Origin: CAYWEM01 sp964457225
GTDB lineage: Bacteria; Acidobacteriota; Aminicenantia; UBA2199
DNA length: 64,000 nucleotides
Assembly: GCA_964457225.1 (NCBI GenBank)
Contig: CAYWEM010000010.1
Coordinates: 36,560 to 100,559 of the forward strand
Direction of reading: 5' to 3'
Under the pieces are notes generated by a model. That model was not told where the DNA came from. It ran no database searches and was given only the letters and a program-made list of their open reading frames with translations. The position numbers and the translations under genes were made by a program. Below, piece by piece: positions 54,888 to 61,623 of this stretch (the stretch's first letter is position 1; each line of letters opens with the position of its first letter).

Positions 54888-55250
54888 TTATCCTTTCTCG
54901 GAATCGAGTTCTTCCAGGCGCTTGTTGATGGCCTCCAATTCTTCCTGCAGGTATGAAAACTGCTGTTTCAGCAATTGTTTTTCCGCATCAGCATCCGGCT
55001 TGTGAAACGGCGGCTGAAATCCGAACTGATTCATTCCTCCCTGATAAGGGATGCCGGCATAAGACTGCATACCTGACCAGCCATAGCCGCCCCAGGCACG
55101 ATTCCTGAAACCACGGCCGAAGCCCATTCCCGGTCTTCGCCCCATGAATGGATTCGCGTAACCCGGCACGCCGAACCCGGCACAGTATCCCGCACCGCGC
55201 CCGGTCATAGGTCCCTGTCCCCAGGGGCCGGTTCTGTCTCCTCTTGGCAT
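54888..55250 (-). CDS. DUF5320 domain-containing protein
   Basis: A 120-residue protein that begins MPRGDRTGPWGQGPMTGRGAG, the hallmark of DUF5320. The central part is rich in Gly, Arg, Phe, Met and Tyr and has one Cys (AGYCAGFG). A coiled coil ends it (LKQQFSYLQEELEAINKRLEELD). Such proteins accompany NifX/ORP and MinD genes in anaerobes and are of unknown function. GAGGAGG precedes the ATG. Confidence 0.88.
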   Translation of the reverse strand: MPRGDRTGPWGQGPMTGRGAGYCAGFGVPGYANPFMGRRPGMGFGRGFRNRAWGGYGWSGMQSYAGIPYQGGMNQFGFQPPFHKPDADAEKQLLKQQFSYLQEELEAINKRLEELDSEKG

Positions 55251-55272
55251 TTTTTACCTCCTCGATATATCA

Positions 55273-55917
55273 TCACTCTTTGTTGAGTATCGCACCACAT
55301 TTCGGACATTTTTTCTGCATGCAGGGCAGGCCTCGTTCGTGCGGTTCACGGTGACCGCATTGCGGGCAAAAGCAAAAATCAGAGCTTTCGATTCCGCCCG
55401 CGGGCCAAACCCCGCCACGGCCTGCGCCGCGGCCGCCCATGCCTCGTCCACCGCCCATGCCGCGACCGCCACCGCCCATGCCTCGTCCGCCGACATTCAT
55501 TGGCATTACCTCCAGGTTAGAATCGATCATATAACCGAAACGTCGACCAGCCCGGCCGCAACAACCCGGCATGGCGAAAAAGTCGCTTTCCAGCTTGCCC
55601 TGCAACCAGGCCTGGATAACCTCGGTCAGTTCACCGGCGACAAAGGGCAAAACCTGGATATGGTAAGAACTGATCATGTTGAAAAGCTGACGGGAAATCG
55701 CCCCGCAAACCAGGGTGCCAACTCCCAGATCCACCAGCCGCAGGACCTTTTGTATCTGGGCTTCCCTGGGAATCTCTTCCCTGCTTTCCCGTACTATCCG
55801 ACCCGATTCCACGCCGACAAAAACCAGCTGTCCGGCTGTATCAAACAGCGGGGCTATACGGTCCTCCCAGGCGGCAAATCCGCCGGCGGTTTTCTTTTCT
55901 TTCAACCGCTTGTTCAT
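55273..55917 (-). CDS. NifX/ORP-domain protein with Gly-Arg-Met linker and zinc ribbon
   Basis: A 214-residue protein in three parts. Residues about 12-125 form a dinitrogenase-cofactor domain (EDRIAPLFDTAGQLVFV; GTLVCGAISRQLFNMI; GCCGRAGRRF). Residues about 140-172 are a low-complexity linker of GGRGMG-type units. The C-terminus has a zinc ribbon (CPQCGHREPHERG, then CMQKKCPKCGA). Its ATG follows directly after the predicted sigma-54 transcription start (55918), with no Shine-Dalgarno, so either the mRNA is leaderless or the true start is downstream. First gene of the second ORP unit. Confidence 0.85.
   Translation of the reverse strand: MNKRLKEKKTAGGFAAWEDRIAPLFDTAGQLVFVGVESGRIVRESREEIPREAQIQKVLRLVDLGVGTLVCGAISRQLFNMISSYHIQVLPFVAGELTEVIQAWLQGKLESDFFAMPGCCGRAGRRFGYMIDSNLEVMPMNVGGRGMGGGGRGMGGGRGMGGRGAGRGGVWPAGGIESSDFCFCPQCGHREPHERGLPCMQKKCPKCGAILNKE
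55430..55495 (-). repeat. Imperfect tandem repeat coding the GGRGMG linker
   Basis: On the plus strand CCGCCCATGCC recurs three or more times with short variable spacers, coding GGRGMGGG-type units on the minus strand. Such G-rich coding repeats can change length by slippage. It is not a CRISPR array, because spacers are only a few bases and the frame is kept. Confidence 0.7.
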
Positions 55918-55929
55918 GCTTATCTTTAA

Positions 55930-55944
55930 GCAAGTATGCTTCCA
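55930..55944 (-). promoter_or_regulatory. Candidate sigma-54 promoter of the second ORP unit
   Basis: TGGAAGCATACTTGC on the minus strand: GG and GC are 10 bp apart, as required for sigma-54, and TTGCT is a good -12 element. The -24 element (TGGAAG) is less good than TGGCAC. A TTGC-N6-GCAA site lies 86 bp upstream, matching the spacing at the first promoter. The predicted start (55918) is immediately before the ATG of the first gene. Confidence 0.6.
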
Positions 55945-56029
55945 AGTTCCACAGGAAAAAGAGAGACTCGTTCGACCATTATTACCAAGGTTTATCTTTG
56001 ACTAAAACGGATTCAGCATGCGCCTACAG

Positions 56030-56043
56030 TTGCATAACCGCAA
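56030..56043. promoter_or_regulatory. Upstream activator site 2, TTGC-N6-GCAA
   Basis: TTGCATAACCGCAA has the same inverted core as site 1 and shares the 13-bp flank CCTACAGTTGCAT with it. It lies 86 bp upstream of the sigma-54 promoter at 55930-55944. It is a probable binding site for the activator encoded at 58358-59755. Confidence 0.6.
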
Positions 56044-56065
56044 TGTTGCTTTTATCAAAAGTCGC

Positions 56066-56332
56066 CTAAATGCTACCATTCCCCCGCCTTCTTTTTCTTC
56101 GGCCCCGGGAGGCATCTTTTACTCCTGGACTTCGATACCCGTTCACAGAGCTGCTGTTCCTAAATACTGTAAACAATTTCCAGGCCATCCCGCCGATCAG
56201 GGCGATTTTTTCCAGCCATTTGCCGGTTTTTTCCAGACCGCCGGCTTGACGCTCCGGCTTTTTTTCCTGTGAAACCGGAAGCGGAGAAGCTTCCAGAGTA
56301 TCGTCAACGATTTCTCCCTCAACAACTTCCAT
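56066..56332 (-). CDS. Small hypothetical protein of the ORP cluster
   Basis: An 88-residue frame 13 bp after the MinD gene on the same strand. The N-terminus is acidic (MEVVEGEIVDD), the middle has one short amphipathic or membrane helix (about 41-57, LEKIALIGGMAWKLFTVF) and the tail is strongly basic (RGRRKRRRGNGS). The ribosome site is weak. No family is recognised. Position as last gene of the first ORP unit favours a real gene. Confidence 0.45.
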   Translation of the reverse strand: MEVVEGEIVDDTLEASPLPVSQEKKPERQAGGLEKTGKWLEKIALIGGMAWKLFTVFRNSSSVNGYRSPGVKDASRGRRKRRRGNGSI

Positions 56333-56345
56333 TTCATCTTTGTCT

Positions 56346-57266
56346 TTAATGGTCTGCCCCCTCAGCCAGCAAGCGGCCGGCCTTTTCTTTCAATCCCAGC
56401 TGGTCAACCAGGTTGCGCCAGATTTTCCGAACATCCGGCAGGCAGGCGGCCCCGGTTTCCACCAGTGAAAGTGCCTGCAACTGGGCCACGGTAACCCCGG
56501 AATCGTAGCGGACCCGCCCGGCGATTACAGCCCCCGCGGCCACGGCCTTTTGCTCGATTCTTTCAGCCATGCCCGGGTTCAGATCCCACTTGTTAACGCA
56601 AAGCGCCGCCGGCATGGAAAAATGCCTGGCCAGGGCCAGCACTCTTTCCAGGTCGTGTTCTCCTGATACCGTCGGCTCGGCAACTACCAGAACCAGGTCA
56701 GCTCCGGTCAAGGATGCGATTACCGGGCAACCGATGCCCGGGGGGCCGTCGACTATTACCAGTGAACCGGACCGCTCTTGGGCAATGCGCCGGGCCTCAC
56801 GGCGAACCAGGGAAACCAGCTTGCCCGAGTTTTCCGCCGCGACTCCCAACCGGGCGTGAACCATGGGACCGCAACGGGTATCTGAAATCATCCATTCACC
56901 GCACAGGTTTTCGGGAAAATCAATAGCCTGCGGTGGACAAAAACGCAGGCACACTCCGCATCCCTCGCAGGCTACCGGATCAACCAGGTACTTGCCGGCC
57001 TGCTGGTCTTTTTTTATCGCTCCAAAGCGGCAAAGCTCCCGGCAGAGCCCACAACCATTACAATCAGCCGGGCGGATCAGAGCCTGGTTGCCGCTGTAAA
57101 AATCGTGCCGCTCGCTGTTTTTCGGAGCCAGCACCAGGTGAAGGTCAGCGGCATCAACGTCACAATCTGCGATGACCGCGCGCTCGGCCAGTACGGCAAA
57201 AGAAGCGCTCAGACTGGTTTTACCGGTTCCTCCCTTGCCGCTGATGACCACCAGCTCTTTAATCAT
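56346..57266 (-). CDS. MinD-family ATPase with inserted double ferredoxin domain
   Basis: A 306-residue P-loop ATPase with the deviant Walker A SGKGGTGKTS at the N-terminus. Two [4Fe-4S] motifs, CNGCGLCRELCRFGAI and CEGCGVCLRFCPPQAI, are inserted after about residue 65. The rest has DGPPGIGCPV and CVNKWDLN as in MinD proteins. The start is ATG 57266 (MIKELVVISG), which overlaps the stop of the preceding gene by 8 nt (ATGATTAA); the longer frame from 57332 lies within that gene. It pairs with the next ATPase, as in Desulfovibrio ORP operons. Confidence 0.92.
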   Translation of the reverse strand: MIKELVVISGKGGTGKTSLSASFAVLAERAVIADCDVDAADLHLVLAPKNSERHDFYSGNQALIRPADCNGCGLCRELCRFGAIKKDQQAGKYLVDPVACEGCGVCLRFCPPQAIDFPENLCGEWMISDTRCGPMVHARLGVAAENSGKLVSLVRREARRIAQERSGSLVIVDGPPGIGCPVIASLTGADLVLVVAEPTVSGEHDLERVLALARHFSMPAALCVNKWDLNPGMAERIEQKAVAAGAVIAGRVRYDSGVTVAQLQALSLVETGAACLPDVRKIWRNLVDQLGLKEKAGRLLAEGADH

Positions 57267-58095
57267 TTTCTGAAAAAAGCCTTGTAGCCAGGCGGCCAAA
57301 GCGATCACGGTATTCAGGCAACGCCTCGACAATCAGGCCCCCCCGGGAATAGACCTCGGCAATCCGCCGATCATCGGGAATCTCCATGAGAATCGGCACT
57401 CCCTCGGTCCGGCAGAAACCAGCCACCCGGTCATCACCGCTTCCGGCCCGGTTAAGTACGACGGCAAATTGATGGCCAAGCTCACGCACCATGGCCACGG
57501 CCAACTTGAGATCGTGGAGTCCGAAAGGGGTCGGCTCGGTGACCAGCAAGATGAAATCGGCATCCCGGATGGCGGCGATAACCGGACAGGAAGTTCCGGG
57601 CGGAGCATCGACAATGGTGCTGAAACCGGGCTGAATGGATTCTTTTACGGCCCGGATCAACGGGGGAGCCATGGCCGCGCCGACATCCAGGCGCCCGGTC
57701 AACAAGTCTATCCAGCCGGCCCGCCTCTTTTCGATCAGGCCGATCCGTCTGGGAGTTTCGCTGATGGCCTTTTTCGGGCATACCAGCATACAGCCGCCAC
57801 AGCCATGGCACATTTCCGGAAACACCAATGCCCTGGCTCCCAAGGATACAATGGCATGGTAGGCGCAGAACCGACCGCATTCACCACAACCGTCACAAAG
57901 GGATTCGTTCACCAGGGGAACCGGAGTGGTAACAACTTGTTCTTGCAAAACATCCCCACCCAGGAACAGGTGAGCGTTCGGCTCCTCAACATCGCAATCC
58001 AGAAGCTGGATCGGGGATTCCAGAATCCGGGCCAGGTTTACGGCCAGCGTGGTTTTACCGGTACCGCCCTTGCCGGAAGCAATGGCCAGTGTCAT
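57259..58095 (-). CDS. MinD-family ATPase with inserted double ferredoxin domain
   Basis: A 278-residue ATPase with SGKGGTGKTT (about 8-17), then ferredoxin motifs CDGCGECGRFCAYHAI and CHGCGGCMLVCPKKAI, DAPPGTSCPV and VLNRAGSGDD. It is a paralogue of the following gene and probably forms a heterodimer with it. Family members are linked to Fe-S or Mo-Cu cluster assembly on ORP proteins and to septum placement in Desulfovibrio. GGAG precedes the ATG. It is the first gene behind the sigma-54 promoter at 58227-58241, with a leader of about 120 nt. Confidence 0.93.
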   Translation of the reverse strand: MTLAIASGKGGTGKTTLAVNLARILESPIQLLDCDVEEPNAHLFLGGDVLQEQVVTTPVPLVNESLCDGCGECGRFCAYHAIVSLGARALVFPEMCHGCGGCMLVCPKKAISETPRRIGLIEKRRAGWIDLLTGRLDVGAAMAPPLIRAVKESIQPGFSTIVDAPPGTSCPVIAAIRDADFILLVTEPTPFGLHDLKLAVAMVRELGHQFAVVLNRAGSGDDRVAGFCRTEGVPILMEIPDDRRIAEVYSRGGLIVEALPEYRDRFGRLATRLFSEND

Positions 58096-58226
58096 GATTC
58101 TCCGCCTTCTGGCATTTTTTCCTCCATAAAAGGAAAATTACTTTTTCACTTTTCCCGGCAGATTACCGCTTGATCATCCAAGAGCTTGAGCAATCCGGTT
58201 TTTCTGCAATCCAGAAAGAAGTTAAA

Positions 58227-58241
58227 GCAATTCCCATGCCA
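58227..58241 (-). promoter_or_regulatory. Sigma-54 promoter of the first ORP unit
   Basis: TGGCATGGGAATTGC on the minus strand, followed by TTTAA. The GG and GC pairs are exactly 10 bp apart and TTGCTT is a strong -12 element. The start would be near 58215, 120 nt before the first MinD gene. An 18-bp palindrome lies about 89 bp upstream. Confidence 0.85.
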
Positions 58242-58327
58242 GTAAAAAAGAAAGCGGGGGAAAATCCTGATTCTTTTTATATGAAGGCTTCTTCCAAAAA
58301 GAAAGCATTTTACCCGACCCGACCTAC

Positions 58328-58345
58328 AGTTGCATTAATGCAACT
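58328..58345. promoter_or_regulatory. Upstream activator site 1: perfect 18-bp palindrome
   Basis: AGTTGCATTAATGCAACT is a perfect inverted repeat, placed 12 bp beyond the stop of the sigma-54 activator gene and 89 bp (core to core) upstream of the sigma-54 promoter. It contains the TTGC-N6-GCAA core shared with site 2. It is the likely binding site of the activator next door. Confidence 0.75.
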
Positions 58346-58357
58346 ATGAAAGAATTC

Positions 58358-59755
58358 TCAATTCGCCTTGCTCTTTTTTCTGGAGCTGCGACCGTCAGTC
58401 CCACCAGGATGTATTCCCAGCTTTTTCAGACGTCTGAAAAGAGTGGTCTTGTGTACGCCAAGTTCGCGGGCCGCGGCTGTTCGATTGCCGCCATGCCGCT
58501 CAAGAGCGGCATTGATGGCCTGGGTTTCGACAAGCCGGTAAGCCGTCCTGAGATCACTTCGCTCGAGGTCAGGAACTACCAGCGCAGTCAATTCCCCGGG
58601 CAGGTGTCTTGGCTCTATTGGCCCGGCTTCACACAGTATGAATGCTCTTTCCACGACGTTTTCCAGTTCCCTGATGTTTCCCGGCCAGTCATGAGCCATC
58701 AGCAAAGCCAGTGCTTCAGCACTGATTCCGGAAACAGATTTTTCCTGTAGCCGGTTGAAACGTTCCACGAACTGTGCAACCAGCAGGGCAATATCTTCCT
58801 TGCGCCTCCTCAGGGGCGGCAATTCTATGCGTACCACGTTCACCCGGTAGTACAGGTCTTCACGAAAATGACCGGCATTAATCTGCTTGATTAAATCCTT
58901 GTTGGTGGCCACTATTACCCGGGCTTCACTTTTTTCGGATTGAATTCCGCCCAGGGGTTCATAACTTCGCTCCTGCAGTACCCGGAGCAGTTTGACCTGC
59001 AGGGCCGGCGTGATTTCGGCGATTTCATCGAGAAATATGGTCCCGCTGGCGGCCAGGGCAAAGCGTCCCGGTTTGTCCCGGCGGGCACCGGTAAAAGCCC
59101 CGGCCTTGTAGCCGAAGAGCTCCGATTCCAGCAGGGTATCCGGCAAAGCGGCACAGTTAACGGCTACAAAAGGTTTTTTTCTTCGCGGGCTGAGGGCATG
59201 GATGGTCCTGGCCAGCAACTCCTTGCCGGTCCCGGTTTCACCCAGGATCAGCACTGTACTCGGACTGGCGGCCACCGTGGGCAGGATTTCAAATATCTTC
59301 TGCATCAAAGGGCTTCGACTGCTGAGCTCGCCGACCTGGTACTTGCCGGCCAGCTCCCGGCGCAGCGCCTCAATCTCGGAAAGATCACGAAAAGTTTCCG
59401 CTCCCCCGATCAGCTTTCCGGAACTGTCCCGCAGTACCGCCGTAGAAACGCTTATCGGGATCCGGTTGCCATCGGCGTTAACTATGTAGCCTGATTTTCC
59501 GATTATGGGCCGGCCGCTTTGCAGGGTTTCATTCAGGGCGCAATCAGCGCCGCACATGTCGGAGCGAAAAACCTCGGCACAACGCCTGCCGAAAGCCTCT
59601 TTCCTGCTGACTCCGGTTATTTCCTCGGCCGCCCGGTTAAAGGAAGTTATCCGCCATTCCAGGTCAACGGTAAACACCCCTTCTGAAATACTCTCCAGGA
59701 TTGCTTCGTGGGGAGTCTGCACCAGCGGTTTATTCCCGGTGTTTTTTTTTCTCAA
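58358..59755 (-). CDS. Sigma-54-dependent activator with PAS sensor, ORP cluster regulator
   Basis: A 465-residue enhancer-binding protein. PAS domain about 15-120 with three cysteines (Cys59, Cys68, Cys72; RRCAEVF, SDMCGADCAL), AAA+ domain with Walker A GETGTGKE (172-179), the sigma-54 contact GAFTGA (219-224) and FLDEIAE, and a C-terminal Fis-type helix-turn-helix (about 424-447). I use TTG 59755 because AGGAGG (59770-59765) lies 9 nt upstream; a longer frame from TTG 59893 lacks a ribosome site and its extra 46 residues are not PAS-like. It corresponds to the cognate activator of ORP operons in Desulfovibrio. Confidence 0.93.
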   Translation of the reverse strand: MRKKNTGNKPLVQTPHEAILESISEGVFTVDLEWRITSFNRAAEEITGVSRKEAFGRRCAEVFRSDMCGADCALNETLQSGRPIIGKSGYIVNADGNRIPISVSTAVLRDSSGKLIGGAETFRDLSEIEALRRELAGKYQVGELSSRSPLMQKIFEILPTVAASPSTVLILGETGTGKELLARTIHALSPRRKKPFVAVNCAALPDTLLESELFGYKAGAFTGARRDKPGRFALAASGTIFLDEIAEITPALQVKLLRVLQERSYEPLGGIQSEKSEARVIVATNKDLIKQINAGHFREDLYYRVNVVRIELPPLRRRKEDIALLVAQFVERFNRLQEKSVSGISAEALALLMAHDWPGNIRELENVVERAFILCEAGPIEPRHLPGELTALVVPDLERSDLRTAYRLVETQAINAALERHGGNRTAAARELGVHKTTLFRRLKKLGIHPGGTDGRSSRKKSKAN

Positions 59756-60013
59756 GCCCCGGGTCCTCCTGAGAAGCCTGAACCGGCATCGGGCATTCTC
59801 ACTTCCGGAATCCGTCTGTTTTTCGCCGCTGAGGGCGCCGATTCTGTTTTCGCGGCTCCAAAAAATTCCAATCCATAGGCACTCATCATACAATAAATGC
59901 CGCCCGGAGTAAAATCAATTGCTTGCCGGAACAGCCAGACATCAACAGGCGTATAACTCCGCTGTCAAGTAATTTCCGCATTCCCGGCACAAAGCCGAAC
60001 GGGTTAATAAATC

Positions 60014-60030
60014 AAATTGTAATACAATTT
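60014..60030. promoter_or_regulatory. Perfect 17-bp palindrome between the activator and kamA genes
   Basis: AAATTGTAATACAATTT is a perfect inverted repeat (AAATTGTA, A, TACAATTT). It lies 81 bp upstream of the kamA -35 box, inside the 545-bp divergent gap 59756-60300. Likely an operator for an unidentified regulator. The gap otherwise holds the kamA promoter and leader; I find no convincing promoter for the activator gene. Confidence 0.5.
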
Positions 60031-60110
60031 ACCATGACTTTGCCGTTTTTTTATGTCGGCTTTTTCAAAAGCAAATACCCCAAAGAACAGCCACAGACGG
60101 CCTTCTTTAC

Positions 60111-60138
60111 TTGACACATGACGAGTATTTGATATAAT
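60111..60138 (+). promoter_or_regulatory. Sigma-70 promoter of the kamA operon
   Basis: TTGACA (60111-60116) and TATAAT (60133-60138), both perfect, with a 16-bp spacer. The start near 60145 leaves a leader of about 156 nt before kamA. Confidence 0.8.
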
Positions 60139-60170
60139 GAATTTTATGAATATTTTTTTCATTCACCCCG

Positions 60171-60252
60171 GGATCAACAGCCATCCACCCGGCAACCAAA
60201 CGACCCTGAAGGCGAACCGGCTCTTCGGGAAAAGCTTTGATCCGGTTGCCGG
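60171..60252 (+). ncRNA. Candidate structured leader (pseudoknot) of the kamA operon
   Basis: Four segments pair in the order A-B-A'-B': GGATCAA (60171-60177) with TTGATCC (60237-60243), and CCGGCAACC (60189-60197) with GGTTGCCGG (60244-60252). A' and B' are adjacent, so the stems could stack as an H-type pseudoknot. The loop between B and A' has its own hairpin: CCC-U-GAAG (60204-60211) with CTTC-GGG (60223-60229). A competing hairpin GTTGCCGGCAAC (60245-60256) can sequester B'. I match it to no known riboswitch class. Confidence 0.45.
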
Positions 60253-60300
60253 CAACACCTGAAAGGGCATTAAAGTCCACTCTTAGGAGGACATACAACA

Positions 60301-61623
60301 ATGCTGGAAAAAAACCATGTAAAAATCGCCCGCAAGATAGACAGCTCTTTCCTGGAAAAACTCTGGTTTGACTGGCGCTGGCAGATCAGGAATTCGATCA
60401 CCAAGGTCGGAGACATCGAAAGACTGCTTGAAATCAAGTTCTCCAAAGAAGAAAGAACCCAACTGAACGAAACCCTGGACAAATTCCCCCTGTCGGTCAC
60501 CCCCTATTACCTGTCGCTGATTGAGAGGGAAAGCTTCCGCAACGACCCGATCTACCTGCAGTCGGTTCCCAGTATAAGTGAACTGAAGATCATGGACTAC
60601 GAACACGATGATCCGCTGCACGAAGAAAAGGACAGCCCGGTTGAAGGAGTCACCCACCGCTATCCTGACCGCGTACTGCTCTGCGTCAGCAATATGTGCT
60701 CGATGTACTGCCGGCACTGCACCCGCAAGCGCAAGGTGGGCGACCGTGATTTCATTCCCGACAAAAACGTTATCAACAAGGGCATCCAGTACATCAGGGA
60801 AACTCCCCAGGTCCGCGATGTCCTGCTTTCAGGCGGAGACCCATTCATGCTCAGCGATGACTACCTGGACTGGATCCTGAGCGAACTGCGGGGCATCGAA
60901 CACCTGGAAATAATCCGGATCGGCACCCGCATGCCGGTGGTACTGCCCTACCGCATAACCGACAAACTGGTCGATATACTGAAGAAATACCACCCGCTCT
61001 GGATCAACACCCACTTCAACCATCCCCGGGAAATCACCAAGTCTGCCCGGAACGCCCTGGCGAAAATGGCCGATGCCGGCCTGCCGCTGGGCAATCAGTC
61101 GGTACTGCTGGCCGGAGTCAACGATTGTCCCAGGATCATAAAACTGCTCTGCCACAAGCTGGTGCAGAACCGGGTGCGTCCTTATTATCTCTACCAATGC
61201 GACCTGTCCGAGGGACTTTCCCATTTCCGCACCCCGGTCGGCAAGGGCATTGAGATCATGGAAAGCCTGGTCGGCCACACCAGCGGTTTCTCGCGCCCCA
61301 CTTACGTCATTGATGCTCCGGGCGGAGCCGGGAAAATCCCCATCATGCCCAATTACATCATTTCCTGGTCGACTAACAAGGTGGTGTTGCGTAATTACGA
61401 AGGCATGATCACCACCTACAAAGAACCTGACTCTTACGAGGCTGCTTTCTGCGACCGCAAATGCGCCGACTGTAACCTGCAGATCAAGATGGACAGCGCC
61501 GAGGAACCCGACCCGATCGGAATCACCAGGCTGATGTCGGATTTTGACGAAACCATCACCCTGATCCCCAGAAACAACGGTCGCATAGAAAACCGAAGAA
61601 AACGCAAACTAAAAGAAGCATGA
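60301..61623 (+). CDS. kamA: Lysine 2,3-aminomutase
   Basis: A 440-residue radical SAM/PLP enzyme converting L-lysine to L-beta-lysine. The SAM cluster motif C-x3-C-x2-C is Cys133, Cys137, Cys140 (CSMYCRHC). The PLP Lys is Lys345 (GGAGKIPIMP). Asp301 (YQCDLSEG) and Asp338 (VIDAPGG) are the residues that bind the epsilon-amino group in lysine-specific members. A C-terminal CDRKCADC is present, as in zinc-binding members. AGGAGG lies 10 nt before the ATG. Next come a symporter and ablB, so the product probably serves osmolyte synthesis rather than lysine fermentation. Confidence 0.96.
   Translation: MLEKNHVKIARKIDSSFLEKLWFDWRWQIRNSITKVGDIERLLEIKFSKEERTQLNETLDKFPLSVTPYYLSLIERESFRNDPIYLQSVPSISELKIMDYEHDDPLHEEKDSPVEGVTHRYPDRVLLCVSNMCSMYCRHCTRKRKVGDRDFIPDKNVINKGIQYIRETPQVRDVLLSGGDPFMLSDDYLDWILSELRGIEHLEIIRIGTRMPVVLPYRITDKLVDILKKYHPLWINTHFNHPREITKSARNALAKMADAGLPLGNQSVLLAGVNDCPRIIKLLCHKLVQNRVRPYYLYQCDLSEGLSHFRTPVGKGIEIMESLVGHTSGFSRPTYVIDAPGGAGKIPIMPNYIISWSTNKVVLRNYEGMITTYKEPDSYEAAFCDRKCADCNLQIKMDSAEEPDPIGITRLMSDFDETITLIPRNNGRIENRRKRKLKEA

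Noticed and set aside
55430..55495. CRISPR-like repeat
   Set aside because: Units are short, spacers are a few bases, and the stretch is an in-frame Gly-Arg-Met coding region.
58328..58345. Terminator of the sigma-54 activator gene
   Set aside because: The palindrome has no T-run after it and its core recurs at 56030-56043 at the same distance from a second sigma-54 promoter, which fits an activator site better.
60189..60258. SAM-I riboswitch, suggested by CCCGGCAACC in the kamA leader
   Set aside because: Only this short string matches; the SAM-I P1 helix, kink-turn and downstream GGTGC core are absent.
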